A stretch of DNA of 64,000 bases from positions 40,432 to 104,431 of IMG/VR virus record IMGVR_UViG_3300030085_004590. One strand, 5' to 3'. Positions 1 to 9,488 of the stretch are shown piece by piece; position 1 is the stretch's first letter; every line of letters begins with the position of its first letter. Source of the stretch: a virus. The notes under the pieces are model-generated. The model had not been told where the DNA came from, made no database searches, and saw nothing but the letters and a program-made list of their open reading frames with translations. The position numbers and the translations under genes were made by a program.

Positions 1-2490
1 GTTGTGTTATATGATGGTGCTGGAAGTAAAACAGCTGTAGCAATTATTTTGACCGGTACTGCTCAGAATTTTACATCACCTGAATATAGATTTTTAGAGA
101 ATGGTGTAGAAAGACAAACTTGGGGTTCAACAAATACATACACGATACCAGATTCACAAGAAGCAGCTGCAAACTCAGCAGACCTTTGGAAAGTTGAAGT
201 AAGAGAAGGTTCAAGTGGTACTTATGATGCATTTGATGAAACAAACATCTATGGTGTACAAGATGGTACTGATGGTACTCCTGGTGCTGATGCATATACT
301 GTTCTTTTAACAAATGAAGCTCATACACTTCCAACTACAAATGCTGGTACCGTAACTTATACTGGTTCAGGTACCTCTGTTATTGTTTATAAAGGTACAA
401 CTGAATTGGATGGTGTAACAAGTGGTACACCAGGTAGTGGTGAATTTAAAGTAACTGCAACCGCAACAAATATTACTGCAGGTTCACAAACATCAACTGG
501 TAATCCTGTCGTGTTTGCAAATGCAAGTTCAATTTCTGCAGATACCGCACAGATATCATTTAGTATTAATATAGAAAATAGTGTAACAGTTACCAAAATA
601 CAAAGTTTCGGTAAATCAATACAAGGTGATGATGGTACTCCAGGTGCCTCAGGTAAAAGAACTGGAACTGGTATGGTTCATTACAATGCTGCATCCTCTA
701 CTCAACCAAGTAGTCCTGATGATGGTTCTACAACCTTTACATTCAGTACTGGTGTAATGAGTGGTATGACAAGTGGTTGGCAAATGGGTGCACCTACATA
801 CCAATCTGGTAACACTAACAAATATTGGTATGCAACATTTACCGCAGAAGAAGATACTGCTGGTGGTGGTACTTCTACAAATTCAAATAATGATTTTGGT
901 ACAGTAACACAAGCAATTGGATTTAGTGGTTTAGTTTCCTTTACTTCTGCAAATAATGTATCAGATGGTTCTAACACATTATCATTTGGTGCTGCAGGTT
1001 CAACTTTGATTAATGGTGATAATATTTCTACTGGTCGAATTATATCAACAAACTATGTAACTGGTTCTGGTGATGGATTTACCACAACTGGTGTTGAATT
1101 CGATTTAGATAATAACAACTTTGCAGCAGAAGAATTTTTTATTAGTCAAGGAAATGCTAACTTTAGTGGTAGTATTGCTGGTGGTAATATTTCAATCGGT
1201 GATGGTGCTTTTACAGTTACTAATCAAGGTGTACTTAATGCTCAAAGTGCAGTAATTAGTGGTTCAATATTTTCTGAAGGTGGAACGATTGGTGGTTTTT
1301 CAATTTTTGAAAGAGAATTATCAAATACAGATAGAACCATACAATTAATTTCAACTACTGACCCTGTCATAAAACTACAAGATAGTTCAAACCAAGATAA
1401 AATTGTTTTAAGTACAGAATCTCAGTTAACACCAGTTGGGGGAACATTCTCTGGTGTTACTCTTGGTATAAATGGAACAACTCAGAATAGTTATTCTAAT
1501 TTAATATCACAAAATGGTAGTAGTCTTGGACATACCAATTCTACTTTATTAGTAAGTACAGGTACTGCAACTCGTTTTCCATCTAGTGGTAATATACCTT
1601 CCGCAGCAGATGGTTTAACTTTAACCGCAGCTATTGCAATTGATGAACATAGTTCCTTAAACCCAATAGGAAAAGCAACCTATACACCGGCACCTGGTTA
1701 TTATTTTACTGGTGGTAATTTAAGTATTAACTATGGTGTTAAAGTATATAAAAATGGTTCAACTTTATTACAAACAGTTACAAAATTTCAATCAATAAAT
1801 GTAGCACCAGGTAGTTATGGTTCTACTGAACTCAAAACAAGTGCTGGTTCCGAAACTTGTAACTTCTCATTTGCAGTAGAATCAGGTGCGTATTATGAAT
1901 TTAAAACCTTCGTTTCTTATGTATCTACATATGGTACATTTACAACAAGTTATTTTAATTCTCATACTCTTAGAACAACGACAAAGACACCAGAAATACA
2001 AACTTCAGGTACGAGTGCAACTTTATCAGCAGCTGGTTCAGTTTCATTCGCAGAAATAAACCAAGGTGGTCTACAAGTAATTACATCAGCAACACAACTT
2101 ATTAGGTCTGATTTTAATTCACTTGATGCCTTATCAGTTACAGGTTCTATTTCTGCAACTGGTAATATTACCGCTTTTGCTTCATCAGATGAAAGATTAA
2201 AAACAAATATACTTCCTATTGTACAACCCTTAGAAAAAATAAATAAAATTAGTGGAGTAGAATTTGATTGGGTTGAAGGATTTGAAGAGATTCATCACTT
2301 TGAAGGTCATGATGTTGGAGTAATTGCTCAACAAGTACAACCAATCTTACCTGAGATTACAAGATTAAATAAAGTAAATGGATATTGGGGAGTAAAATAT
2401 GAAAAACTTACACCACTATTAATCGAAGGAATCAAAGAACTTTCTAAAAAAGTTGAAGAACTAGAAAACAAATTAAAAGATAAAGAATAA
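1..2490 (+). CDS. Tail fibre protein with C-terminal S74 chaperone (5' truncated)
   Basis: The reading frame is open at the left window edge, so the true start lies upstream; the first usable codon is GTG at 4. The visible 828 residues are Ser/Thr/Gly-rich with short collagen-like Gly-x-y runs (GTDGTPGAD, GDDGTPGASG), typical of trimeric phage fibres. The last ~100 residues (from about nt 2179) match the peptidase S74 intramolecular chaperone: SSDERLKTN, then DVGVIAQQVQ, then a C-terminal heptad-like helix. In this family the domain trimerises and folds the fibre, then cleaves itself off with a Ser/Lys pair in that SSDERLK segment. The next gene overlaps by one base. It is probably a receptor-binding or side fibre; the receptor is unknown. 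Confidence 0.85.
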   Translation, partial: VVLYDGAGSKTAVAIILTGTAQNFTSPEYRFLENGVERQTWGSTNTYTIPDSQEAAANSADLWKVEVREGSSGTYDAFDETNIYGVQDGTDGTPGADAYTVLLTNEAHTLPTTNAGTVTYTGSGTSVIVYKGTTELDGVTSGTPGSGEFKVTATATNITAGSQTSTGNPVVFANASSISADTAQISFSINIENSVTVTKIQSFGKSIQGDDGTPGASGKRTGTGMVHYNAASSTQPSSPDDGSTTFTFSTGVMSGMTSGWQMGAPTYQSGNTNKYWYATFTAEEDTAGGGTSTNSNNDFGTVTQAIGFSGLVSFTSANNVSDGSNTLSFGAAGSTLINGDNISTGRIISTNYVTGSGDGFTTTGVEFDLDNNNFAAEEFFISQGNANFSGSIAGGNISIGDGAFTVTNQGVLNAQSAVISGSIFSEGGTIGGFSIFERELSNTDRTIQLISTTDPVIKLQDSSNQDKIVLSTESQLTPVGGTFSGVTLGINGTTQNSYSNLISQNGSSLGHTNSTLLVSTGTATRFPSSGNIPSAADGLTLTAAIAIDEHSSLNPIGKATYTPAPGYYFTGGNLSINYGVKVYKNGSTLLQTVTKFQSINVAPGSYGSTELKTSAGSETCNFSFAVESGAYYEFKTFVSYVSTYGTFTTSYFNSHTLRTTTKTPEIQTSGTSATLSAAGSVSFAEINQGGLQVITSATQLIRSDFNSLDALSVTGSISATGNITAFASSDERLKTNILPIVQPLEKINKISGVEFDWVEGFEEIHHFEGHDVGVIAQQVQPILPEITRLNKVNGYWGVKYEKLTPLLIEGIKELSKKVEELENKLKDKE

Positions 2491-4553
2491 TGCCACAATT
2501 ACCAGCATCAGGAATAATATCAGCTTCGATGATAAATATTGCTTTGGGTAACCCAGCCGGAGATGAAATCAGTTGGGGCGATATGGCAACAGAATATGAT
2601 TTATCATCACCAAATTATGGAGATTCAGACCCAGGTCTTGGTTTAGATGAATTGTATGGAAGATATCCCGCAGCTGGCGATTTCGTATTTGATGATGCGT
2701 TTCCATCTTCAAGTGATACTGGTTGGATAATAAATAATGATGCACAAAATCAATCTACACCACAAACAAATGAAGGTACGATTAATTCTATTACTTATAA
2801 TGGAACAGTAGATTCAACTCCAACTTGGGCAAAAGTTTGGACAGGTACTACAAGAACTGCAGATATAGTAGTTACCATTCCACAAAACGACCCCCTTTCT
2901 CAACCATATAATAATTACCCAGGTACAGTATCAGGACAAGTTTCAACAACACAAAATGCCTATAACTTGGTAGAAGAAGATTTAAGTGGTGCGGATAGTA
3001 TGGGTATAAATGCTCAGACAGGTGAAGTAACTTGGACTGCTGGTAATGATAATGAACGAAATTCACCAATTACCACAACTACTTTTGCAAAATCAAGTCC
3101 CAACACAATTAATCCATCAGCAGGAGAGGCAGGAGTATTTAAAACATATTATACTGTTTTAACAAATAATAGTAAAACAACAATCAGTGCGGGAGATAAC
3201 TATATGGTAGTAGGAGTACCATCCACTGCTCAAGGAAGTGGACAATATGGTAATTATCCGGGAACAGTCAGTAAAGATTTCCCTACCACAACTCAGTATT
3301 CATCTTCATCACTTGAAATTATAGGATATTTAGGGGGAGTTGCTCCAACAATAGTTGGTGCAGCTACTTCATCAATTACATTTGATTGGGATGAAGATGG
3401 TCCTTCAAATGGAAAAAGAGTAGGAGTGGATATTACAGCAGGATATAATGTATCATCTCAACCTATGCAAATTAATGGTATAACAATGAACAGTTCTTAC
3501 GGTCCGACAGGAGATGCAGTTCCAGGTTCTCCTCAATTTGATGATAGAATGGTAATTGTATCAGGTAGTACCTCAACCGATTCTGGTTCAACTGGTATTG
3601 GGTTTCAACAATATTCTGGTAATGGAGAAACAAATGGTTCAAGTCCTCCACTAAGAATTTATATGAATGGAAGGAATACAAGTACAACAAATGCTGTTAG
3701 TAGGTCAATTTCATTTACAACACAATATGGTGGTTCTTTTATATTAAATGTATTTCAATTACCAAACATAAGTTTTGTGTGTAATCCGACAGGAGCAGTG
3801 TTTACATTCTTAGCAGGTGGTGCTACAACTCGTACAGTTACTATCACTACTGGTCTTTCTTGGACTGCTGCTATTACAAATGGTAGTGGTGCTACATTTA
3901 GTTTTAATAGTGGATTTAGTAATACTTCTACAAGTGCAACTGGTAATGGTTCGGTAACTGTTTATACAACATCTGCTAATAGTGGTACTGCAAAAACTGG
4001 TACTATGACAATTACACCAACTGGTTACCCAAGTTTGGCAGAAAGTTATTCATTATCACAAGCAGCAGCAACAGTAACATCTAATGCTTGGGCTAATTTG
4101 GCAGGAAGTTGGGTAGATTATTCAACAAGTACCTCAAGTATAACAATTAATCAGAACACATCTTATCCATATGCTTGGTCGGTTAGTTATTTCCCAATAG
4201 CAATGAAAACAAATTATGTTACTACTTATGGTGCATCTTTATCAAATACTACTTATATTACAATAGGAAGTAACAGTTCAGGAGGTTCTAGTTTACTTTC
4301 AAGTATAAATAGTGTTGCTAGTAATCCAACTCTTGCTCAGTTCTATGTTAATATTGGACATACGCCAACACAACAATATAGTACTGGAACTACTTTTAGT
4401 ACTACCGTTACTGTTACTTTCAATAGTGGTGAAGTACATTATATAACTGTTAAATTAAAAGGTAGTGGTACTGGTGGTGGTGGTACTCCACCGGGTGGTG
4501 GTTCACCAAGTGGTCCTCCAGGTGGTCCTCCTCCAGAAGGCGGTATGGAATAA
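2490..4553 (+). CDS. Fibre/adhesin-like virion protein with BACON-like domain
   Basis: This 687-residue Ser/Thr/Gly-rich protein starts in the overlap with the S74 fibre gene (TAATG). The N-terminal ~60 residues (PASGIISASMINIALG and GLDELYGR) look like the short attachment segment seen at the start of phage tail-fibre proteins. Around residues 430-530 a beta-rich unit with TVTITTGLSWTA and a closing SLSQAA resembles a BACON domain, a fold common in Bacteroidetes proteins and in some of their phages. The C terminus is a Gly/Pro tail (GGGTPPGGGSPSGPPGG). The next gene is preceded by a T4-late-like box. A virion adhesin is likely; the BACON call is by eye only. Confidence 0.65.
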   Translation: MPQLPASGIISASMINIALGNPAGDEISWGDMATEYDLSSPNYGDSDPGLGLDELYGRYPAAGDFVFDDAFPSSSDTGWIINNDAQNQSTPQTNEGTINSITYNGTVDSTPTWAKVWTGTTRTADIVVTIPQNDPLSQPYNNYPGTVSGQVSTTQNAYNLVEEDLSGADSMGINAQTGEVTWTAGNDNERNSPITTTTFAKSSPNTINPSAGEAGVFKTYYTVLTNNSKTTISAGDNYMVVGVPSTAQGSGQYGNYPGTVSKDFPTTTQYSSSSLEIIGYLGGVAPTIVGAATSSITFDWDEDGPSNGKRVGVDITAGYNVSSQPMQINGITMNSSYGPTGDAVPGSPQFDDRMVIVSGSTSTDSGSTGIGFQQYSGNGETNGSSPPLRIYMNGRNTSTTNAVSRSISFTTQYGGSFILNVFQLPNISFVCNPTGAVFTFLAGGATTRTVTITTGLSWTAAITNGSGATFSFNSGFSNTSTSATGNGSVTVYTTSANSGTAKTGTMTITPTGYPSLAESYSLSQAAATVTSNAWANLAGSWVDYSTSTSSITINQNTSYPYAWSVSYFPIAMKTNYVTTYGASLSNTTYITIGSNSSGGSSLLSSINSVASNPTLAQFYVNIGHTPTQQYSTGTTFSTTVTVTFNSGEVHYITVKLKGSGTGGGGTPPGGGSPSGPPGGPPPEGGME

Positions 4554-4562
4554 AATTAATTT

Positions 4563-4570
4563 TATAAATA
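4563..4570 (+). promoter_or_regulatory. T4-late-like TATAAATA box
   Basis: TATAAATA, the T4 late-promoter core, lies in forward orientation in the 33-base gap, 16 bases before the ATG of the first glycan-island gene. It is the only forward copy I noticed in an intergenic gap; the other gaps carry TATATTTATA. Confidence 0.4.
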
Positions 4571-4586
4571 ATAAAAAAATTAAGTT

Positions 4587-5777
4587 ATGGCAATATTTCG
4601 AGGTAAACAAAGAGATGAATTAAAAGGTTCATTAATGAATTATATTATTCATTGTAATGAAGAGATTGATACTGATGTATTAGTAGATAAAATAAATAAT
4701 TCACTTCCTTTTAAAGAACAAATAAAAACATCAGATTCATTTACATCAAGTGTCAATATATTAGTAACAACTGGTGCAGGAAATACAATTCAAGGGGGTG
4801 CAGATATTTGGACAAACCATTTTTTAAAAACTATCTGGCCTAAATTACCAAAAAGAAAAAATTGGAGATTGTTAATTGATTCAAAACGACCAGTTGATTT
4901 TGATTCAGAATCATTACCAAAAGGTTTAGTATTTCATTTTCATGGTGATGACCCTAATAAAACTGATGAATGGTTAAAAGAATGTATGGGTATTTATTAT
5001 CTACATTCTCATTATCATAAAAGAGAACACATTTGGAAGTATGAAAGTAAATTCAAAACAATTTTTGTACATGCATATCCAAAAGAAATGCAAGAAGTTA
5101 TAAACAAGGTACCTGAATTAAAACGATTACAATTTAATACAAAAGTTGAACCTGAATTTTACAATGATTTTTTACAATCATTTAAAAAAAGAATTTGGAT
5201 AGGAAACAATCCAAGTAGTTTATTAGATGATTTTCCAAACTATACCTACACTATACCAAATTTTTACGAATTTAAATACAATAAGAAACCATCTAAGGAG
5301 CTTTCTAAAAAAATAGGTTTTGCATCAAGGATAGAATCAAGAAAGTGTGTACATTGGATGCATGGACACGAGGGATTTGTTTTATCATCGAGATATGATT
5401 TTGAAAATTTGAGAGATACTACTTCATATTCATTTCCAAATATAAAATTTTATCAATGGAATATGGATATACATAATTCTTTTATGAATAAAGATTTCGA
5501 TATTTTTCATGGAGCATATTTTAAAGAACCATTTGGTTATTCAATATTTCAAGCAGTGGATTATGGTAAGATTCCAATAATACACACAGATTGGGCAAAA
5601 GAAGTAGATTACAAATATAGAGCAAGTTCAAAAAATGAATTTGATAAGATGGTTAAAAAAATCCACTTTGATGATTCACGAACAAGATTTGTAGAATTTG
5701 CTAAATTAAAAACTTATATGAAAACATTTGATTACAAACAAATTTGGACAGAAAAAGTTTTAGAAAAATTTATTTAA
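4587..5777 (+). CDS. Glycosyltransferase, GT4/GT-B-like
   Basis: This 396-residue protein probably transfers a sugar from a nucleotide-sugar donor. Near residues 55-75 a glycine-rich segment (TGAGNTIQGGADIW) fits the first Rossmann fold of GT-B enzymes. Near residues 309-336, KEPFGYSIFQAVDYGKIPII matches the GT4-type donor-binding E-P-F-G-x(3)-E/Q-A signature, with Glu314 as the expected ribose-binding residue; the usual second Glu is Gln here. It opens a run of sugar genes behind a possible late promoter. Acceptor and product are unknown; virion or host-surface glycan modification are both plausible. Confidence 0.75.
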   Translation: MAIFRGKQRDELKGSLMNYIIHCNEEIDTDVLVDKINNSLPFKEQIKTSDSFTSSVNILVTTGAGNTIQGGADIWTNHFLKTIWPKLPKRKNWRLLIDSKRPVDFDSESLPKGLVFHFHGDDPNKTDEWLKECMGIYYLHSHYHKREHIWKYESKFKTIFVHAYPKEMQEVINKVPELKRLQFNTKVEPEFYNDFLQSFKKRIWIGNNPSSLLDDFPNYTYTIPNFYEFKYNKKPSKELSKKIGFASRIESRKCVHWMHGHEGFVLSSRYDFENLRDTTSYSFPNIKFYQWNMDIHNSFMNKDFDIFHGAYFKEPFGYSIFQAVDYGKIPIIHTDWAKEVDYKYRASSKNEFDKMVKKIHFDDSRTRFVEFAKLKTYMKTFDYKQIWTEKVLEKFI

Positions 5778-5789
5778 TATATTTATATA
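5778..5789 (+). promoter_or_regulatory. Putative phage promoter, TATATTTATATA
   Basis: A copy of the recurring intergenic motif, 13 bases before the ATG at 5803 in a 25-base gap. Confidence 0.5.
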
Positions 5790-5802
5790 CACAAAAGATA
5801 AT

Positions 5803-6579
5803 ATGTCTATTATTAACTATGTCTTAGTTAAAGAGTTTTTTACCAACAACTTCAAGATAAAAAAAGACACAAATCAAAAAGAGTTCAAAGATTTTTCACC
5901 TGTTAAATACAGATGGACACATGGAGCTACTGATTTTCATCTTGGTGATGGTTTACTCATTTATTCAGCTATTCAGTATATGAGAGCTAAAACTTGTGTC
6001 TGTTTAGGAAGTGGTGGTGGATTCATTCCACGAATCATGTCTCAGGCAAGAATGGATTTACATGACCAAAAAATATTTGAAGGTGAAAAACTTATGGAAT
6101 GGGGAGATGTAGGAACAACTATTTTAGTTGATGCATCAAATGGTGTTGGTGGACATACTGATTGGGTAGAGAAAGATTCTTTTTTTAGAACTCATTTTCC
6201 ATGTAGAGTAATTTTAGATACTACTGAAAATGCATATTATAATTTTTTCGTAAAAGAAGATATTAAGATTGATTATCTTCATATTGATGCAGGACATTCT
6301 TATGAAGATGTAAAAAAAGATTTTGAATTATATTCAAAACTATTATCACCAAATGGTATTATATCAATACACGATACAGATGAATCTTTTGAAAAAGAAC
6401 ATATAATATCGGATGATATAATAGATTCATATCATCAAGAATATGCTAATGGACCAGCAAAATTTGTAAAAGAATTAAAAGAAAATAAAGAGTGGGAAGT
6501 ATTTAACTTCTTTAATAATGGTATTTTAAGAGATAAACCATCTTCTACTGGTCTAACATTTATTAGAAAAAATGCATAA
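5803..6579 (+). CDS. Class I SAM-dependent methyltransferase
   Basis: This 258-residue protein resembles the Methyltransf_24-type enzymes found in glycan and small-molecule clusters. A glycine-rich SAM loop (CLGSGGGF) lies at residues 67-74. A post-strand acidic motif, HIDAGHSYEDV, has Asp162 and is typical of the family. ISIHDTD at residues 187-193 gives a likely metal- or substrate-binding His190/Asp191. It sits between two glycosyltransferases and overlaps the next one by 8 bases, so methylation of a sugar or sugar intermediate is the likely job. The exact acceptor cannot be read from sequence. Confidence 0.75.
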   Translation: MSIINYVLVKEFFTNNFKIKKDTNQKEFKDFSPVKYRWTHGATDFHLGDGLLIYSAIQYMRAKTCVCLGSGGGFIPRIMSQARMDLHDQKIFEGEKLMEWGDVGTTILVDASNGVGGHTDWVEKDSFFRTHFPCRVILDTTENAYYNFFVKEDIKIDYLHIDAGHSYEDVKKDFELYSKLLSPNGIISIHDTDESFEKEHIISDDIIDSYHQEYANGPAKFVKELKENKEWEVFNFFNNGILRDKPSSTGLTFIRKNA

Positions 6580-7426
6580 GATAAATTTAGTAACTGTTGT
6601 GGGACATAATATAACAATGTTACCACATATGTTAAATCATTATAAAGATATAGTAGATGAAGTATATGTAGTTGTTTATAGACAACACGAAGATGATGGT
6701 ATAGTTGATAAAATAAAAAAATTAGGTATAACTCCATATAAAATTGTAACTGAACCAAAGTTTAATTGGGAAAAAGTTACTGAGTTATACAACGAAGTAA
6801 AAAAAACAAAACCAAACGAATGGTGGGTGGTTTCGGACGATGATGAATTCCATGTGTATCCTAAACCTTTACAAGAAATGATAAATGATTGTGAAGAAAA
6901 TGGTTGGGAGTTTATAACAGGTGGATTCATCGATAGGATAGGAGAGGATGGTACATTTCCAAAAGTTTATAATAAAACTAATATATGGAAAAAATTTCCT
7001 TATGGTGGATTTTTTAGATATCCACTTTCTCAAGCTTGTCCAAATAAATGTTGTGTTATGAAAGGGAGAGTAAAAGTAACACACGGACAACATTATGGTA
7101 TTATTAAAGATAAGCACATTTGGGGAAAAGAAAATTTAAATCATCCTCTTCGATATCCACCGGGTAGAGGAGAAGGGTTTGTACAAGTACACCACTTTAA
7201 GTGGGATTCAACCGTTTTAGAAAGATTAAAAGAAGTTTCTGAAACAAAAAAAGAGTACACTTTTTGGGAAGAATACCAAAAAATGTATGATGCAATAAAA
7301 GATTCTGATTGGAAAATTGATATTTCAAATAAAGAATTTTTTATGGAACGATTACATCAAAATCCAAGTGAACATTGGGAATATTCAAAATGGAATCGTT
7401 TGTTAAAAAAAATTATCGCGGTTTGA
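6572..7426 (+). CDS. Glycosyltransferase, GT2/GT-A-like
   Basis: This 284-residue protein begins with a GT-A-like nucleotide-sugar fold (NLVTVVGHNITMLPHML) and carries a DxD-type metal site, SDDDEFHV, at residues 88-95. This matches the glycosyltransferase 2-like proteins common in large marine phages, although the family is divergent. A later His/Gly-rich stretch around residue 165 (VTHGQHYG) may contribute to metal or acceptor binding. It overlaps the methyltransferase gene by 8 bases, which suggests coupled translation. No signal peptide or membrane helix is visible. Donor and acceptor are unknown. Confidence 0.7.
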   Translation: MHKINLVTVVGHNITMLPHMLNHYKDIVDEVYVVVYRQHEDDGIVDKIKKLGITPYKIVTEPKFNWEKVTELYNEVKKTKPNEWWVVSDDDEFHVYPKPLQEMINDCEENGWEFITGGFIDRIGEDGTFPKVYNKTNIWKKFPYGGFFRYPLSQACPNKCCVMKGRVKVTHGQHYGIIKDKHIWGKENLNHPLRYPPGRGEGFVQVHHFKWDSTVLERLKEVSETKKEYTFWEEYQKMYDAIKDSDWKIDISNKEFFMERLHQNPSEHWEYSKWNRLLKKIIAV

Positions 7427-7435
7427 TAGTTTTTA

Positions 7436-7447
7436 TATATTTATATA
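7436..7447 (+). promoter_or_regulatory. Putative phage promoter, TATATTTATATA
   Basis: A copy of the recurring intergenic motif, 25 bases before the small gene at 7473. Confidence 0.5.
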
Positions 7448-7472
7448 TGTATTTAAAATTAAATTAAAAGTT

Positions 7473-7652
7473 ATGCCAGCAAAAAAAGACGAAACAGCAC
7501 AAATTTTAGAAGAGAGAAAAGTAAAAGCTCTTGAAAAAATTGCTAATTCATTAGATGCACTTACTTTATGGTTTGAAGAAATCGATAAAGAAGATTGGGG
7601 ACCAAGAATCGAATGGTACCTTTCAGAGTGGTACGAAAAGAAAATCAAGTAA
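7473..7652 (+). CDS. Small hypothetical protein, 59 aa
   Basis: An ATG at 7473 opens a 59-codon frame ending in TAA at 7650-7652, which exactly fills the gap between two larger genes. It follows a promoter-like box. The product starts MPAKKDETAQILEERK, is charged and mostly helical, and has a Trp-rich second half (LWFEEIDKEDWGP, WYLSEWYEKK). This resembles small regulatory or scaffold-like phage proteins, but I do not recognise a family. The next gene starts 7 bases downstream, so the two are probably co-transcribed. Confidence 0.65.
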   Translation: MPAKKDETAQILEERKVKALEKIANSLDALTLWFEEIDKEDWGPRIEWYLSEWYEKKIK

Positions 7653-7659
7653 ATAACTT

Positions 7660-9081
7660 ATGTCAAAAATCGGTATCATAGTTCCGTACAGAAACCGAAG
7701 GACACACTTAAATCATTTTACTACTGCAATTAAACATCATTTTGATGATTCAAAACTTTCATATGAATTAATCATTGTTGAACAGGCAGATAAAAAATCA
7801 TTCAATAGAGGTTCATTATTAAACATTGGTGTAATTAAAGCAAAAGAACTTAATTGTACTTATGTTGCATTACACGATGTTGATATGTTACCTATTGATG
7901 TTGATTATTCTGAGGTGAGTGTTCCTACCCATCTTGCAACCAATTTTATTTCACATAAAGATAAAATGAAAAGGGTTGTATTTGATGAGTACTTCGGTGG
8001 AGTTACTTTATTTCCAATAGATGATTATTTCCATGTCAATGGATATTCAAACAAATATTGGGGATGGGGTTATGAAGATGATGATTTATTGTGGAGATGT
8101 AAAGAAAACTTTCTTGATTTTAACACAAAACAATTACCTACAAAGGCACATAGTAGTGCAGGTTTAGAGTTTAATGGTTACACTAGTCAAGTTAAAATAC
8201 CAAAACCATTTAAGTTAAAAAATTATACTTTATTTTGTTCATTTAATCCAGCAGAGATAGAATGTAATGAAGGGTTTATGTTTGATGAATATAATATTTT
8301 ATCAATACCAGGTATGGATACTGGTTTTACTTTTAACTCTTACAAAAGATATAAATTTGAAACTTGGACGGCAGATAAAGAATGTATAAGTTTAAAATCA
8401 AATATCACTACACCAAAACAAACTACATTATGTGCATCAATAAACCAAGATGAACACATAATTAAATTTTATCAAGATGGTGAACTCGTAGATGAGGCAG
8501 AATATGAAGGTAGAGTACTCCATTATTTAAATGAAAAATTTATTTACCTTGGTGATTCACCATCTCTTCAATATAATCAAAGAAGGCCTTTTAGAGGTAC
8601 GATTGATTATTTCGCATTATTTAATCATTCGTTAGAAGATGCACAAATAAAAGAAATTTCTGATAACAAAGGTATGGGATTAACTGAAGCATATGGTGAT
8701 TATGTTGCACCACATACTTTAGAAATGTGTTATGATATGAAGAATGCAACTTATTCTGAAGTTTATGATGTTACTCAAAGAAAAAGAACAGCAGAAGTTA
8801 AGGATTGTGGTAAGGTTCTAATAAATCAAGTAGATGATTTTATAGAAATACCCGTACCATATAGAAGAGAATCAACCTTTAAACTTTTGTATCATAAAGA
8901 AAATGGTTTTTATGAAAATAAATGGACATGGACAGAAACAAGAAAAAATCAACTTCACTTTTATAATAAAGTTTTAAAAGGAAAATCTGATTATAAAAGA
9001 GATGGTATAGATAATGTTAGATACGATTTATTATCCGATACAAAAATGGATGATTATCACTTTATATCAGTAGAACTATGA
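7660..9081 (+). CDS. GT7-like galactosyltransferase fused to LamG-like domain
   Basis: The N-terminal ~150 of 473 residues match the beta-1,4-galactosyltransferase (GT7) core: IIVPYRNRRTHL near the start, FNRGSLLNIG, the metal site HDVDMLP (Asp73, Asp75), and WGWGYEDDDLLWR from residue 134, the hallmark donor/acceptor segment of the family. From about residue 165 to 345 follows a beta-sandwich resembling Laminin_G_3/concanavalin-like domains (EFNGYTSQVKIP, RGTIDYFALFNHSLEDAQI). The fusion suggests that a carbohydrate-binding module directs the transferase. It overlaps the next gene by 4 bases. A paralogue with the same architecture lies two genes downstream. Confidence 0.8.
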   Translation: MSKIGIIVPYRNRRTHLNHFTTAIKHHFDDSKLSYELIIVEQADKKSFNRGSLLNIGVIKAKELNCTYVALHDVDMLPIDVDYSEVSVPTHLATNFISHKDKMKRVVFDEYFGGVTLFPIDDYFHVNGYSNKYWGWGYEDDDLLWRCKENFLDFNTKQLPTKAHSSAGLEFNGYTSQVKIPKPFKLKNYTLFCSFNPAEIECNEGFMFDEYNILSIPGMDTGFTFNSYKRYKFETWTADKECISLKSNITTPKQTTLCASINQDEHIIKFYQDGELVDEAEYEGRVLHYLNEKFIYLGDSPSLQYNQRRPFRGTIDYFALFNHSLEDAQIKEISDNKGMGLTEAYGDYVAPHTLEMCYDMKNATYSEVYDVTQRKRTAEVKDCGKVLINQVDDFIEIPVPYRRESTFKLLYHKENGFYENKWTWTETRKNQLHFYNKVLKGKSDYKRDGIDNVRYDLLSDTKMDDYHFISVEL

Positions 9082-9488
9082 TGCCAATGTATAAGACAGG
9101 AATAATTGCAGGTAACTTTGATGTACTACATCCAGGTTACATTAAAATGTTTGAAGAGTGTAAATCCTATTGTGAAAATTTTATAATACTTTTACACACC
9201 GACCCATCAATTGAAAGACCAGAAAAATTAAAACCAATACTTTCGGTAGAAGAAAGAATGGAAATGTTATATGCAATAAAATTCATTGATTTTATTCATA
9301 TTTATACTTACGAAAATGAATTGGTGAAATTGTTAGAAGGAATACGACCAGATATAAGATTTTTGGGTGATGATTATAGGGGAAGAACTTATACAGGTTT
9401 TGAGTTAAATATTCCAATTCACTATTTAAATAGAGACCATGGTTGGTCTACAACAAAATTTAAAAATCTAATTGCAAAGACAGTATGA
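9078..9488 (+). CDS. Cytidylyltransferase-like protein (TagD/RfaE2 type)
   Basis: This 136-residue protein has the small nucleotidyltransferase fold of glycerol-3-phosphate cytidylyltransferase and ADP-heptose synthases, which activate a phosphate sugar or alcohol with CTP or ATP. The first motif is GNFDVLHPGYIKMF, so the usual HxGH is HPGY (His18, Tyr21). The C-terminal STTKFKN stands where the family has its IS(S/T)T-type motif. Starts at 9078 or 9081 are both possible; 9078 gives the usual 4-base ATGA overlap. It lies between the two GT7-LamG genes and may supply an activated donor to them. Activity with Tyr in the HxGH site is uncertain. Confidence 0.75.
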   Translation: MMPMYKTGIIAGNFDVLHPGYIKMFEECKSYCENFIILLHTDPSIERPEKLKPILSVEERMEMLYAIKFIDFIHIYTYENELVKLLEGIRPDIRFLGDDYRGRTYTGFELNIPIHYLNRDHGWSTTKFKNLIAKTV

